From contig CM064495.1 in assembly GCA_032716605.1 (NCBI GenBank), positions 49,255,730 through 49,319,729 on the forward strand: 64,000 bases of DNA, in the 5' to 3' direction. Both the position numbers and the translations under genes were made by a program. This DNA comes from Paralithodes platypus. Lineage: Eukaryota > Arthropoda > Malacostraca > Decapoda > Lithodidae. A model generated the notes under the pieces. That model worked only from the letters and a program-made list of their open reading frames with translations. It ran no database searches and was not told the origin of the DNA. Of the stretch, positions 56,021 through 64,000 are shown piece after piece. Within the stretch, counting starts at the first letter, position 1. Each line of letters opens with the position of its first letter.

Positions 56021-56476
56021 TCCGTCACTGCATCGTTGAGAAAACGCCCAAAACGTGCTGCTCCCACCTGGTTCAGATGAACTCCATCGTCCGAAAACAA
56101 ATAGTAATCGTAGTAGAAATTGTCCCAGGTGTCGACGAATCCCACGTTCTCCTTCCTGCAGAGGTTTGCTAGACAACGATTTGTGCTGGTGGCTATGTTG
56201 TAAAATCGGCTCTCTACACCGAGCCGGGGGGCGATTCCTGAGACGATGATCCTTGATGACTTCTCCTTAAACGACTTGATCAGCTGCTGGTACTTTAAAA
56301 GCAAATCTTCCGACCGGGTTCGCTGTACATCGTTGGATCCAACGTGGATGATATACATTGTATTAGCAGGGGCCAGCTTTGATACTTCGTCAACTGCTGC
56401 AACTACGTCGTCCACACCACCACCAGGGATACAAAAACGCTTCCTGGTCTTAGATGCCCTGGCGCAAACCTCTAGT
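55936..56476 (-). pseudogene. LINE ORF1 remnant, SGNH/GDSL esterase-like
   Basis: From the LINE 5' edge: CARASKTRKRFCIPGGGVDD, IIHVGSNDVQRTRSEDL (the GxND block), RIIVSGIAPR and LFSDDGVHLNQVGAARF (the DxxH block), ending in a stop at 55936. These are blocks III and V of SGNH hydrolases, a domain known in ORF1 of CR1/L2 LINEs. The block I GDS serine motif is absent because the insertion is 5' truncated. Codons upstream of 56476 (MPPPPPPP) belong to the target minisatellite. Confidence 0.8.
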
Positions 56477-56484
56477 GGGAAGTA

Positions 56485-56890
56485 GTGGAAGGGGGGGGGG
56501 GGAGGGGGGGGCATGCACTAGATGGAAAACTGATTGTGTGTGTAGAGTAGGGAACGGGGGGGGGGGGGGGGGGGCATGCACTAGATGGAAAACTGATGTG
56601 TGTGTAGAGTAGTGGGAATGGGGGGGGGGGGGGGGCATGCACTAGATGGAAAACTGGTTGGTGTGTGTAGAGTAGTGGGAAGGGGGGCATGCACTAGATG
56701 GAAAACTGATTGTGTGTGTAGAGTAGTGGGAAGGGGGGGGGGGGGGCATGCACTAGATGGAAAACTGATTGTGTGTGTAGAGTAGTGGGAATGGGGGGGG
56801 GGGCATGCACTAGATGGAAAACTGATTGGTGTGTGTTTGTGTGTGGGGTGAAGGGAAGGGGGGGGGGGGGGAGAGTGCATGCACTAGATA
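56485..56890 (+). repeat. Poly-G minisatellite, right part (about 7 units)
   Basis: Same unit as 51640-52738, resuming immediately after the LINE target duplication. Confidence 0.95.
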
Positions 56891-56974
56891 GAAAAAATGG
56901 TGATCACTTGAAGGGCTACAGGAGGGGGTAGAAACCCAAACGAAAAGGCACTGTTAAGTCTAGTTTGGTCCATC

Positions 56975-57080
56975 GATCTATTGCCAGATGCCATGATCCC
57001 TTAGGGAGGGGGTGGGCACGATGAATGCGTTCATATTGCGAGGCAATTCGTTTGATTGCGAACTTGTTCCTGTTAATAGG
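56975..57080 (-). mobile_element. RTE-like LINE 3' fragment
   Basis: ATCGATCTATTGCCAGATGC, CATGATCCCTTAGGG and GGGCACGATGAATGCG match the minus-strand 3' end at 45950-46000. Confidence 0.65.
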
Positions 57081-57119
57081 ATGGCAATTTTTCATAATTA
57101 ACTGCATTTTAGTTTAAAA

Positions 57120-58015
57120 TCTTCTCAATACCTGATCGGTAATCCAGAGGAAATTTATCTACAGCTAGAAATAAGGTATAGGGAGGGCTACACTTGTTAA
57201 GCTGATAGAGTGGGGTCCTAAGGGAGATCACCTGGGATAAGGGCCCCTAAAGAGTGGCCCAAAGGGAGGGCCCCAATAGTGGGCACTCCTCTGGGGTTAG
57301 CTCCAAGAGAAAGAACTAAGAAGGGAGTCATATATTAAGAAAGAGACTGCAAGGTGAGTGTGTGTGTGTGTGAGTGTGGACAGTGTGTGTTTGTGTGTTT
57401 GTGTGTGGGTGTGTGTGGTGGGTGTCTGTACGTGTGTGTGTGTGTGTGTGTGTGGTGGGTGGGTGTCGGGGGGGGGGGGGGGGGTGATGTTGTTGTTGTT
57501 TATCTTGTTAGGTGGTGAAGCTCATGCAGTGTGTGTGGGTTATGGGACTGGGGTGGATCCATCACAACAGGGGAACTGGGAGTTTGGAATGGATCCTGAT
57601 GGGATCGAGCCAGAACAGCTCTGAGGGAGGGAGCCGAGTGGGTGGGGAGTGTCTAGAAAATCGTTGCATGTACAACTAAAATTGAAATATTGTTAGTCAT
57701 AAAAAATAGATACAGGAATATATACATTCCTCAATAGTAATTAAGATATACAAGTTGAGCTCTTTGGAAGTAAGATTTGTAAATGGCACCTTCACTTGAT
57801 TAAACTCGAATATACTTCTATTATGAAATGTTTACAAATTTTACGTACAATAAAACGTTTATTCATAGAAAATCCACGCTAATGGCTAATTTCTTCAGTG
57901 AATGCATACTTATAAGTATACTATAAATATTAGTAATTAATACATACATTACACGGCAAAAACTGTACTTCCAAGGCAACATGTCATATTATACCTACCC
58001 ATATACTGTAAAGAT
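57120..58015. other. (GT)n and poly-G, otherwise no recognised gene
   Basis: GT-rich at 57355-57460 with a G16-type run at about 57469. CTCTGAGGGAGGGAGCC and similar purine-rich bits follow. AT-rich from 57660. Confidence 0.4.
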
Positions 58016-58019
58016 ACTG

Positions 58020-58257
58020 TACAGTGGCTCGAATAAGTCATGTCTCAGCTGGCATTACGTTTGGCTCGCTCTGTGCTCTGTGCTCGCTCTGTGCTAATGA
58101 CAGACATTAGTCTGTCAGATGTTGAATAGGGTGGGTAAATGTAGGAACATGATTGTATATCTCACTAAAAAAGAAGATATCATGTGTAAATATTTATGAT
58201 ACCAATTATTGATCAAAACAGACTGGTGCCGTAACATGACTTATTAGCGCGACTGTA
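58020..58257. mobile_element. Family D TA-flanked MITE, copy 2
   Basis: TACAGTGGCTCGAATAAGTC and GACTTATTAGCGCGACTGTA, with the family interior GTCAGATGTTGAATAGGG. Confidence 0.8.
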
Positions 58258-58413
58258 CACCTGCATATAGGCTACGCTGCATCTCCGCATTGACATAATA
58301 CTGTAGGGCCGCTATATATCTACATATTTATGCCTACACTAACACACAACACCTGTTGCATACATACTATAGCTGTGCAGTATGTAGGCTACTGTTTATG
58401 GTAACATAAATTG

Positions 58414-58505
58414 TACGGTCGCGCTAATAAGTCATGTCCCAGCTGTCATAACGTTTGGTTTTCTCTGTACTGTATTTATGTCTGCCAGATGTTGAATAAG
58501 GTGCA
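58414..58505. mobile_element. Family D MITE, left fragment
   Basis: TACGGTCGCGCTAATAAGTC to CCAGATGTTGAATAAGG, then cut off at the LINE fragment. Confidence 0.7.
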
Positions 58506-58511
58506 CTAGAA

Positions 58512-59100
58512 TCTTAAATTTGTGTTTATGTCCGAGACCATTATCAGGAAGAGGAGTGGTCCCAGGACCGAGCTTTGTGGGACTCCGCTCTCAACCTTGC
58601 TGGGCGATGATTCCAATCATTCCAAGATGACGGTTTGGTAACCTACCTGCTTGATAGGAAGTTATGGATCCATAGTCCTATCTTGCCAGAGATACCATGT
58701 GCCTTCAGCTTGTGCATGAGTATACCATGGTCTACCTTGTCGAAAGCCTTGGCAAAGTCAAGGTAGATAACGTCAGTGTTTTCTCCCTCTTTGAAGCCCT
58801 CTAAGACAGCCTCATGGTGAAGAAGCAGTTGGGAGAGGCAGGAATGTCCTTTCCAGAAACCATGTTGCCTTTCGTTGAAGGCCTTTTTGCTTCCAGAAAC
58901 TCGATAATTTTCCTTCTCAGGACTCTCTCGAACACCTTGACCACATGTGAAGTGAGTGTCACAGGTCTGTACTGGCTGGCTCGTCCCTATTTGTGAATTG
59001 GAGTTATTCTACCCCATTTGAGTGCCTCGGGTATATATCCGGTGTGTAGAGATTTTTCCCACAAAAGTTGTAATGTGCGCGCAAGCCTCTCATATTTATG
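58512..59100 (-). pseudogene. LINE reverse transcriptase fragment (third LINE type)
   Basis: Minus-strand pieces: HEAVLEGFKEGENTDVIYLD, FAKAFDKVDHGILMHKLKA (RT motif A), HGISGKIGLWIHNFL, ESGVPQSSVLGPLL (motif B, with Q-S where Q-G is usual), IMVSDI. Broken and truncated at both ends. No YADD is included. Confidence 0.75.
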
Positions 59101-59208
59101 TTATTGAAGATATCCTCTTGCGTCACCGTGATTGGTCTTGCTAGCTGAAAAACGCTGACATACTGTTTTGTAGTGTCTGCGCCATTTCGCCTGGATCTCC
59201 GGTCACAT

Positions 59209-59230
59209 GATATATATATATATAATATTA

Positions 59231-59282
<52 letters not shown>
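59209..59282. repeat. (TA)n
   Basis: TA tract with one TATTATGATATA interruption. Confidence 0.95.
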
Positions 59283-59287
<5 letters not shown>

Positions 59288-59314
59288 ATTTGACACATAA
59301 TATGTGACAGTTGG

Positions 59315-59491
59315 AGCATGGACACTCGTTCTGGATGTCGGAGGTTCGAGTCCGGCTGGGAGTATATAAAATTTATTAGCTCATTAGGCCTATATTATAG
59401 GCCTATATTATAGGATACAAGTGAGCTAATAAATGTTTATATACTCCCAGCCGGACTCGAACCTCAGACATTCAGAACGAGTGTCCATGCT
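59315..59491. repeat. Palindrome with tRNA B-box-like arms
   Basis: AGCATGGACACTCGTTCTGG, GGAGGTTCGAGTCCGGCTGG and GAGTATATAAA, inverted after an AGGCCTATATTATAGGCCTA centre. GGTTCGAGTCC resembles a B box, so it may be an inverted SINE pair. Confidence 0.75.
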
Positions 59492-59529
59492 ATTTAATCC
59501 ACCACCCTGGCATACAAGGTGTAGTCAGA

Positions 59530-59995
59530 GGTGACTGGACGACTCAGGCCATGGGACAACTCGGCTCGGACAGCTCGGCCCACTTTTGGACAACTCGGCC
59601 ACGACGGCGAGACAGCTCGGCCCATTATTTGAGACAGCTCGGTCCCATGTTATGCTGTGGTTAGGTTAGGTTAGGTTAGGTAAGGTAAGGTTAGGTTAGG
59701 TAGGGACATAGTGATTCCAAAACGATCAATACGAGAAATAAAAGTGAATGAATTGTCACTTGTTTGATGAAACGAAGATAGATACATAAATAGATAGGGA
59801 CATAGTGATTCCAAAATGATCAATATAGCCATCTATATCGTTTTTATGTTGTCGAAGCAAATAAGGGTTGTGAAAGGCAGAGTTGTCTCGCAATTAACAC
59901 TGGGCCGAGCTGTCTCGGTTTTACTGGGCCGAGCTGTCTCGCCGTGGGCCGAGCTGTCCGAGCCAAGCTGTCCCGTGGGCCGAGTAGTCTAGCAT
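59530..59995. mobile_element. Family G foldback element
   Basis: The left side has several (G)ACAGCTCGGCCCA repeats, the right side TGGGCCGAGCTGTCTCG repeats. The centre has (TTAGG)n at 59650-59705 and two copies of GGGACATAGTGATTCCAAAA. Confidence 0.7.
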
Positions 59996-60005
59996 TGGTG
60001 TAGTT

Positions 60006-60220
60006 GGATTACTGACTATTCCGCCCTCAGACCATTCCGACTAGAAGATCCCGCCCGCTTAGCTAGGTCCTTCCCGCCCGAATATGTGGGCGGGAAGAGC
60101 CAAACTATCATCCTTCCTTGGCTGATTCCGCCTTCTAAGATTAGACCGTCCCGCCCGACCTAGCTAAGCAGGCGGGATCTTCTAGTCGGAATGGTCTGAG
60201 GGCGGAATAGTTAGTAATCC
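60006..60220. mobile_element. Family F GC-rich foldback, small form
   Basis: GGATTACTGACTATTCCGCC to GGCGGAATAGTTAGTAATCC. The arms include GACTAGAAGATCCCGCCCGC and its inverse. Confidence 0.8.
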
Positions 60221-60664
60221 ATTAGCATATTTCCCATTTTTATAGAAATCAGTTAGTTTGCAAATAGAGTAGCGAAAATATGGAGTGATCATGAAAACGT
60301 GACATTACCCCTTGAGGTTTAGGCTATGTCGCCTTTTTATTAATTCCGGCTGTCATTAGACGATCTCATACAGCTTAGGAAGGATCTGACGTGATAGTTG
60401 AAATGCTTAAGACTGTCTCGAATAACTGTCTGTCTTCCATATATCCTTCCTAATCTGAATAAAATTACCTCATAATAAACAAAAGATCAGCTGAGGTTGT
60501 GTGAACCATATAAATGGGCAGCACGGAATCTTAGAGGGCGGAATCAGCCAAGGAAGTATGATTGCTTGGCTTTTCCCGCCCACAACATTCGGGCGGGATG
60601 GGCCTAGCTAAGCGGGCGGGATCTTCTAGTCTGAATGGTCTGAGGCGGGAAAGACCTGCCCGTG
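60221..60664 (+). repeat. Segmental copy of family F interior and right arm
   Basis: ATTAGCATATTTCCCAT to GGGCGGGATCTTCTAGTCTG is repeated at 61031-61505 with small deletions. Confidence 0.75.
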
Positions 60665-60689
60665 TAGTCACTGTAGTGGAAGTAAGGGC

Positions 60690-61505
60690 TTACTTACTAT
60701 TCCGCCCTCAGACCATTCCGACTAGAAGATCCCGCCCGCTTAGCTAGGTCCTTCCCGCCCGAATGTTGTGGGCGGGAAGAGCCCAACATCAACCCTTCCT
60801 TGGCTGATTCCGCCTTCTAAGATTAGACCGTCCCGCCCGTTTGTAAGGTTCGCGTATACCTTAAACTGTGCTTGCCTAAATGTGCAATGAAAAAGCCTGT
60901 AGCCTTGAAATTTGTGATTGTATCTAACCTTGTGTATATACTGTATATAGGACGATCAGACTAAAACACGCCCATTAATAGGAAAAATCACAACCAATTA
61001 ATTTGCCAATTGTCCATTTTCAGCCGATGGTGATTAGCATATTTCCCATGTTTATAGAAATAAGTTACTTTGCAAATAGAGTAGCGAATAATGGAGTGAT
61101 CATGAAAACGTGACATTACCCCTTGAGGTTTATGTCACCTTTTTATTAATTCCGGCTGTCATTAGACAATCTCATACAGCTTAGGAAGGATCTGTGATAG
61201 TTGAAATGCTTAAGACTGTCTCGAATAACCTTCCTAATCTGAATAAAATTGCCTCATAATAGACAAAATATATAATGCAATCACGAATTTCAAGGTTACA
61301 GGCTTTTGCATCGCACATTTAGGCAAGATCAGCTGAGGTTGTGTGAACCATACAAATGGGCGGGACGGTCTAATCTTGGAGGGCGGAATCAGCCAAGGAA
61401 AGCTTGATTGCTTGGCTCTTCCCGCCCACAACATTCGGGCGGGAAGGACCTAGATAAGCGGGCGGGATCTTCTAGTCTGAATGGTCTGAGGGCGGAAAGA
61501 CCTGC
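60690..61505. mobile_element. Family F foldback, long form
   Basis: Left arm TTACTATTCCGCCCTCAGAC to TTCCTTGGCTGATTCCGCC; right arm is its inverse, ending GTCTGAGGGCGGAAAG. The interior includes GTCATTAGACAATCTCATAC and AGCTTAGGAAGGATCTG, a family C-like block. Confidence 0.75.
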
Positions 61506-61715
61506 TCCCGAAGGTAAGGAGAGAGATAGAGAGAGAGAGCGGAGAGAGAAAAAAATATATATATATACTGTATAATATTATACTGTATATGGAAACTTTT
61601 GTTATCAAGCATATTTACAAAATATATGTTTCCTGTTATAACTTTCAGATGCTTTATAATGATTGGTCAAATTTGCATAAATGGTCCTTATCAGAGCAGC
61701 TGTAAACAAGCAATC

Positions 61716-61805
61716 ATGGCGTCTCCGATGTTCAAGCCCATCGGGGCTAAATCTGGAGGTGTTCCTCAAGAACCTAGCCAACATTTTGATGTGTTTTATA
61801 AAGAT
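61716..61805 (+). CDS. Candidate first coding exon of a host gene
   Basis: ATG at 61716 in a good context (CAATCATGG) opens 30 codons, MASPMFKPIGAKSGGV then PQEPSQHFDVFYKD. They run exactly into AAAGAT|GTAAGT, a consensus 5' splice donor at 61806. Codon use is balanced, unlike the TE remnants. Upstream, 61658-61675 holds ATTGGTCA (inverted CCAAT) and ATTTGCAT (octamer-like). The frame from an earlier ATG at 61599 also leads in, but its context is poor. A possible acceptor, AACTTTCAG, ends at 61647. I do not recognise the protein. The rest of the gene would lie beyond 64000 or in unseen exons. Confidence 0.45.
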
Positions 61806-61807
61806 GT

Positions 61808-62175
61808 AAGTATGAAGACACTGCTATGTATTGCAAGTATTACTGATGGGCTGTGATGTTGGAATCCTTGTATTTAGGTTCCAATGAAATCTGCCTGATG
61901 AATGGATTTGTATTTAGCCTAGGCCTATGTTTATTTAATACTGTAAATATTTAAGAAACGGTCCCACTGTGTGGATTAACTCATTTGCATAGACCATGGA
62001 TTATGCAAATTGTTATAACTTTAAATTAAATTAAGAATTAGGCTAGCCTAGGCCTAGGCTAGGCTATTGCAGATAGGCTAATAGGCCTGCCGGCAGCCGC
62101 GTAGGGTTCAAGGAAATTAGGGTAAAAATTGGAGGGTCAAATGGATTTTAGGTCACGTAGCCTATGTGTTTTTGG
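61808..62175. other. Possible intron sequence
   Basis: AT-rich with GGCCTA-rich short repeats (61915-62095). Consistent with an intron if the upstream exon is real. No ORF is recognised. Confidence 0.3.
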
Positions 62176-62577
62176 GGTCAATATTTATGAGTCACACCAC
62201 AGCTGGAATCTCATTTCTAATGGTAGTTTTGGGTTCCTATCATTCTATGTTTCATTACTAGGCCTATAGGCCTATACTTTTTATCCACCGGAAAATATTA
62301 TTTTTTCTCGTTTTTTTTTTTTTTTTATTTTTTTATTTTTTTTAGCATTACCTAACCTAACCTAAAAACCTAACCTAACCTAACCTAAATGTATTTGGGG
62401 GCTATTAGGTTAGGTTAGGTTAGGTTAATACTAAAAAAAAAAAAAAAAAAAGCCAAGAAAAAAAAAAAAAAATCTGGTGGATAAAAAGTATATAGCAGTG
62501 AAGCATAGAATGATAGGAACCCAAAACTACCGTTAAAAATGAGATCCCAGCTGTGGTGTGACTCGTAAATATTGACC
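62176..62577. repeat. Palindrome with central opposed (CCTAA)n/(TTAGG)n
   Basis: Left arm GGTCAATATTTATGAGTCAC, ACCACAGCTGGAATCTCATT, TTTTGGGTTCCTATCATTC. The right arm is the inverse, ending ACTCGTAAATATTGACC. The centre has T-runs, CCTAACCTAA blocks, ATGTATTTGGGGGC, TTAGGTTAGG and A-runs. Confidence 0.85.
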
Positions 62578-64000
62578 GTTTTTTGTATTAGGCCTATAGG
62601 CTAGCCTATCCTAATCCTTTTTCGGTATATATTAAGCAAACCACCCACCAATTTTCATGACAATTTTGAAAGGCATGTTGGAATCCCTATAAACTGTACT
62701 TCATTTTTATGTAAGTTTGATAATTTGGAAAAATCGATTAAGGGAGAAAATTAACATTGAAAATTATGTGTAAAAAGTCTCCCATAAAACGGCGGCCCGC
62801 TATGTTATTGTAGTTTGCCGCCTAATTTCGTCTGTTAATTAACTTTCTCCTTAATTGGACCCCCTATGAAGTACAACAGATTATGATGACATAAGTGACG
62901 GGTATTTAGAGGGGGCAGAGCTCCCCCTTCAACATATTACGTGTCTCACAGTAACTTCTATTATATAAACAACCCAAGAATTTTCACAGATATTTTCAAT
63001 TTAATTTAGGATGTAATATAACCTATACTCCATGTTAAAATAAGTGTCAACCCTCGAAAAATTCTATTAAGGGAGATACAGAACTTAGAACCTGTAACCT
63101 GTAACGATATTTGTCCAGGGTTCGCCTCCCCATAGACGGCACACAACACGACTCGGCGGACCTCTTTCTCCCTGTCTTTCAGTCTAATTAACACTAGGAA
63201 TTTACCTAATTTTCTATCCAATGTACTATACACCCAACGGGGGTGGCAGCCCCCACTCATAATACTAGGTTAGGTTAGGTAAGGTTGGTAGGTTAGGCTA
63301 AAATGTTTAATGTTGCTTAATTGTTGGATAATACATAATGAGCTTACTGAGTAAGTTCATTTTCTATCCCATGTACCATCCAACAACTTTTGCCAAAACT
63401 TTATTTTTTTGCTTTCATTTTGGGAGTTTCTTAAGTTGAAAAACAAGAAAACCTGAGCCAACTTTTTTTTGCCACTTTCTGACTTTTATGAAGCTGAAAA
63501 ATCTTAAAATTCCAGCCAACTTTTGCCAAAAACTTGGCTCAGGTTTTTTTCATTTTGGGGTTTTCTGAAGTTGAAAAACAAGAAAACCTGAGCCAATTTT
63601 CATCATATAAGCCATAATATCGTCTTTTTACGTCTTTAACTCCCCTGATCTTCATAGCCCTCCCCACTATCGGGTCGCCGTGTCTTAAGAGCGTTGGGAT
63701 CAGAAACGGGGGAGAGAAAACCGATTTTTGCGGAGGTTGAAACTAATGTCAATCACTTATAATATTGAGGTAAATAAACTAAAAACTAAAAAAAAAAAAA
63801 AAATGAAAAATAAATTGGTGGAGTGGTTTCCTTAATATTTTCACCTTTTTCTCATCAGTTTCTTACTTGATTAGTGTGTTTTAAGGATTTAAGGTGTTTT
63901 TCCTTCTGGAAATTCATATTTAGGCTACCCATTATTTACTGACAATTATTAAAACATGCCACCTAAAACATATTTTGTCATTACCCTAACCTAACAACCT
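62578..64000. other. AT-rich sequence with short repeats
   Basis: A short (TTAGG)-like run at 63266-63297. A direct repeat (GTTGAAAAACAAGAAAACCT at 63435 and 63572) has its inverse between (GGCTCAGGTTTTTTT). No gene is recognised; the window ends in CTAACCTAAC. Confidence 0.4.

Larger units (their letters stand above)
52747..56476 (-). mobile_element. CR1/L2-type LINE, nearly full length
   Basis: A minus-strand non-LTR element of 3.73 kb that interrupts the poly-G minisatellite. GGGAAGTA is present on both sides (52739-52746 and 56477-56484), giving an 8-bp target duplication. Its 3' end has a short tandem tail (plus-strand ACAAAGGAGT then ACAAAGGAAA), as CR1/L2 elements do. It encodes an esterase-like ORF1 and an endonuclease-RT ORF2. 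Only the start of ORF1 is missing. Confidence 0.9.

Noticed and set aside
59645..59710. True telomere
   Set aside because: The TTAGG runs are short, interstitial and inside foldback elements.

Overview
This window is repeat-dominated nuclear DNA from an animal, most likely an arthropod and plausibly a decapod crustacean. The signs are interspersed (TTAGG)n, the arthropod telomeric repeat, plus very heavy TA/CA/GA/ATT microsatellites, tRNA-derived SINEs, non-LTR retrotransposons, a Tigger-type DNA transposon and hundreds of bases of poly-G minisatellite. No sequence search was possible, so the organism is inference. I see no intact multi-exon gene. The only host-gene candidate is one putative first coding exon near 61.7 kb.

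The most striking content is a set of short palindromic elements bounded by TTAA. Family A (about 370-390 bp) starts TTAAGGGGGG and ends CCCCCCTTAA. Family B (about 330-380 bp) starts TTAAGGGGAGA and ends TCTCCCCTTAA. Family C (about 210 bp) starts TTAACCC and ends GGGTTAA. A and B share a core of about 100 bp made of consecutive small hairpins. The families nest in one another at TTAA sites and form chains that share single TTAA tetramers. One family C insertion has a paralogous empty site in the window. TTAA duplication is the hallmark of piggyBac transposition, so these are best read as piggyBac-type MITEs. No piggyBac transposase is present here.

Layout. 0-7.5 kb: a LINE-alpha copy, then A, B and C MITEs and SINEs. 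7.7-11.4 kb: a family B element whose internal 32-bp direct repeat has expanded to about 107 units. 12.0-13.4 kb: a 55-bp satellite. 15.3-15.8 kb: a long palindrome with a TA loop. 17.2-18.1 kb: a near-identical 29-bp satellite. 20.2-22.0 and 24.2-25.0 kb: LINE-alpha copies with 5' ends against (TA)n. 26-29.8 kb: dense MITEs and a 19-bp array. 30.0-30.5 kb: a degenerate unknown ORF. 31.0-34.5 kb: a Tigger-like transposon nested in another TA-flanked element. 37.5-42.3 kb: a probable Penelope-like element with direct terminal repeats. 42.7-45.7 kb: MITEs and a C-rich minisatellite. 46-48.3 kb: a second LINE (RTE-like, tentative). 51.6-56.9 kb: a poly-G minisatellite split by a 3.7-kb CR1/L2-type LINE with an 8-bp target duplication. 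58-61.5 kb: TA-flanked MITEs, another RT fragment and GC-rich foldback elements. 61.7 kb: the candidate exon. 62.2-62.6 kb: a palindrome with opposed telomere-like repeats.

The components work together mainly as an ecosystem of mobile DNA: autonomous LINEs, SINEs that would depend on them, MITEs that would depend on transposases encoded elsewhere, and minisatellites that repeatedly arise in or beside the MITEs. All recognised reverse transcriptases and the transposase carry stops, frameshifts or truncations, so none looks active.
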